Part shown: one piece after another, positions 62,750-64,000 of the stretch
How positions within the stretch are numbered: the stretch's first letter is position 1
Layout: every line of letters begins with the position of its first letter
NCBI RefSeq assembly: GCF_027158465.1
Contig: NZ_JAMKYL010000001.1
Span: 558,001 to 622,000 of the forward strand
Reading direction: 5' to 3'
DNA length: 64,000 bases
From: Oxalobacter paeniformigenes
GTDB taxonomy: Bacteria; Pseudomonadota; Gammaproteobacteria; Burkholderiales; Burkholderiaceae_D
The notes under the pieces: model-generated
The model's input: the letters and a program-made list of their open reading frames with translations, nothing else
Told to the model about the DNA's origin: nothing
Databases searched by the model: none
Made by a program: the position numbers and the translations under genes

Positions 62750-63604
62750 TTATTTCTTGCCGGGCCAGGCCACGACTTTCTGGCGTTGTTCTCCCAGCTT
62801 TTCGACACCGGCGACGACCACGTCGCCGGGTTTGAGGAACACTTGCGGATTGCGTGCCAGCCCCACACCGGGCGGCGTACCGGTCGCGATCACGTCTCCG
62901 GGAAGCAGCGTCATGAAATGCGACAGATAGCTGACGATTTTCGCCACCGTGAAAATCATCGTCTTCGTATTGCCGTGCTGCATCCGTTCCCCGTTGACAT
63001 CCAGCCAGACTTCCAGATTCTGCGGATCGGGGATTTCATCGCGGGTGACGAGCCATGGACCGATCGGGCCGAAGGTGTCGCATCCCTTGCCCTTGTCCCA
63101 TTGCGTGCCGCGTTCGATCTGGAATTCACGCTCGGACAAATCGTTGGCGACACAATAACCGGCGACGTAATCCAGTGCTTCCTCTTCCGTCACGTACTGC
63201 GCCTTTTTCCCGATGATGACGCCCAGCTCGATTTCCCAGTCCGACTTTTTCGAATCCTTCGGCAAAATGATATTGTCGTTCGCGCCGCACAGGCAGGTCA
63301 CCGCCTTCATGAACACGATCGGCTCGCGCGGAATACGCATCTTCGCCTCGGCGGCATGCTCGATATAGTTGATGCCGATCGCGATATATTTGCCGACATG
63401 CGCGACCGGCACACCCAGACGCGGACGCCCCTTGACCAGCGGGAGCCTGTCGGTATTGAGTTTCGCCAGTTTCGCCAGCGCACGGTCGGAGAGCTGATCG
63501 GCCGTGAAATCATCTATCTTGCCCGACAGATCGCGCAATTTCCCCTCGGCATCGATCAGGCCGGGTTTTTCCTTGCCGGGTCTTCCGTAACGAACCAGTT
63601 TCAT
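62750..63604 (-). CDS. Fumarylacetoacetate hydrolase-family protein
   Basis: A 284-residue FAH fold enzyme. Metal site: Glu in DWEIELGVIIG plus acidic residue in NDLSEREFQIERG; KAVTCLCGANDNIILPKDS and GDVIATGTPPGVGLARNPQV complete the family pattern. Such proteins cleave ureidoglycolate, 2,4-diketo-3-deoxy sugar acids or acylpyruvates; the exact substrate is unknown, and no pathway genes neighbour it. Confidence 0.9.
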   Translation of the reverse strand: MKLVRYGRPGKEKPGLIDAEGKLRDLSGKIDDFTADQLSDRALAKLAKLNTDRLPLVKGRPRLGVPVAHVGKYIAIGINYIEHAAEAKMRIPREPIVFMKAVTCLCGANDNIILPKDSKKSDWEIELGVIIGKKAQYVTEEEALDYVAGYCVANDLSEREFQIERGTQWDKGKGCDTFGPIGPWLVTRDEIPDPQNLEVWLDVNGERMQHGNTKTMIFTVAKIVSYLSHFMTLLPGDVIATGTPPGVGLARNPQVFLKPGDVVVAGVEKLGEQRQKVVAWPGKK

Positions 63605-63717
63605 GATGTAGTCTCCTGAAAATTGACGTCGGTTTTGTCATTGCCATCGTGCAAAATCATACCGCCAAAGCCCGCATTTCCCAAACGCCGCCACTATCCG
63701 GCAAGACATCCGCAACG

Positions 63718-64000
63718 CTACCGGTTCGGGGCGGCGATGTCGCCCAGCGCGGCTTGCCAGCTTGAGAGTTTCGCCTCGAAAGTCCGGCTGGCATATGCGG
63801 GCGACGACGAGGGAAGCTGTATCGTCCGGTAGCCTGCCGCTTCCAGCCGCGGTGCGTACGCTCCCGCCACCTTGCCATTGAAACAGACTGTCTCCAGACG
63901 CGGGCAGGCGCTTTTGAGCTGGCCGAAATCGTTGGGAACGGCGTTTCTGATACGGGCGTCCAGACTGCCGATCCGGTCGCACATCGTAATCACATCCCAC
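63718..64000 (-). CDS. DNA-deoxyinosine glycosylase (partial)
   Basis: The last about 94 residues of a protein that starts beyond the window. W-D-V-I-T-M-C-D-R-I-G-S-L-D-A-R-I-R and NAVPNDFGQLKSACPRL, then CFNGKVAGAYAP and LPSSSPAYAS match the uracil-DNA-glycosylase-like deoxyinosine glycosylases that remove hypoxanthine. The stop is TAG at 63718. Confidence 0.8.
   Translation of the reverse strand, partial: WDVITMCDRIGSLDARIRNAVPNDFGQLKSACPRLETVCFNGKVAGAYAPRLEAAGYRTIQLPSSSPAYASRTFEAKLSSWQAALGDIAAPNR

Noticed and set aside
1..64000. tRNA, rRNA and insertion sequences
   Set aside because: No T-loop/acceptor pairs, rRNA segments or transposase genes were recognised by reading.

Overview
The window looks like a chromosomal segment of a Gram-negative betaproteobacterium of the Burkholderiales type (GC-rich, roughly 55-60% by eye). 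The clearest pointers are a Burkholderiales-style trimeric porin at 14969-16033, a large autotransporter with an outer-membrane barrel, heptose biosynthesis for LPS (hldD), tandem YgiW-type periplasmic proteins, and ordinary betaproteobacterial housekeeping genes (dusA, ribB, an FtsH, mscL). Several genes look like types more common in other gut phyla (Hsp20 and pyrophosphatase of Firmicutes type, HldD of Desulfovibrio type, Eis acetyltransferase), so a gut-associated member of the Oxalobacter/Sutterella neighbourhood is plausible. The species cannot be fixed from sequence alone. No tRNA or rRNA gene was seen.

Layout. 0-0.6 kb: C-terminal end of a phage terminase large subunit. 0.7-20.8 kb: mostly chromosomal genes: acetyltransferase, autotransporter flanked by two copies of one terminator, an EamA exporter, two class A beta-lactamase-like genes, an Eis acetyltransferase, two YgiW/BOF proteins, hldD, porin, an MFS transporter, an AgcS symporter and a TerC-CBS protein. 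20.8-27.3 kb: a cupin gene, then a phage lysis island (late-regulator candidate, three terminators, a 30-codon ORF, holin candidate, SAR endolysin, and Rz with Rz1 nested inside it), then four DUF2569 membrane-protein paralogues. 27.3-32.3 kb: an 800-base stretch with no confident gene that holds DnaA-box-like repeats, then dusA, ftsH and ribB. 32.6-43.6 kb: an AraC regulator, then a complete type I-C CRISPR-Cas locus (cas3-cas5c-cas8c with internal cas11c-cas7c-cas4-cas1-cas2) and an array of 24 full repeats plus a degenerate last repeat. 43.8-64 kb: hsp20, ybaK, mntP, transporters, a Mg2+ ATPase with a long leader, pyrophosphatase, TauE, an ion channel, mscL, a BigR-like regulator with PmpAB-type sulfur transporters, DUF445, a tyrosine phosphatase, tandem Usp, an FAA hydrolase, and the start-truncated end of a DNA-deoxyinosine glycosylase.

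How genes work together. The cas genes overlap by ATGA at several junctions and form one transcription unit running into the leader and array. Two spacers encode adjacent segments of what reads as one HigA-type antitoxin gene, and both fit a TTC PAM. The phage lysis genes are also coupled by start/stop overlaps and sit behind several terminators, the layout expected if late transcription is antiterminated. The ArsR-type gene at 58482 keeps the two cysteines used by BigR/SqrR persulfide sensors and overlaps the first of two YeeE/YedE transporter genes, suggesting a sulfide-responsive module. The mgtA gene has a good promoter about 250 bases upstream and a leader with a 22-codon ORF and hairpins, consistent with leader control.

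The observations most worth follow-up are the four DnaA-box-like 9-mers at exact 12-base spacing, the beta-lactamase homologue with Cys at Ambler position 166, the paired higA-like spacers, the DUF2569 cluster beside the lysis island, and the 21-base inverted repeat upstream of the autotransporter.
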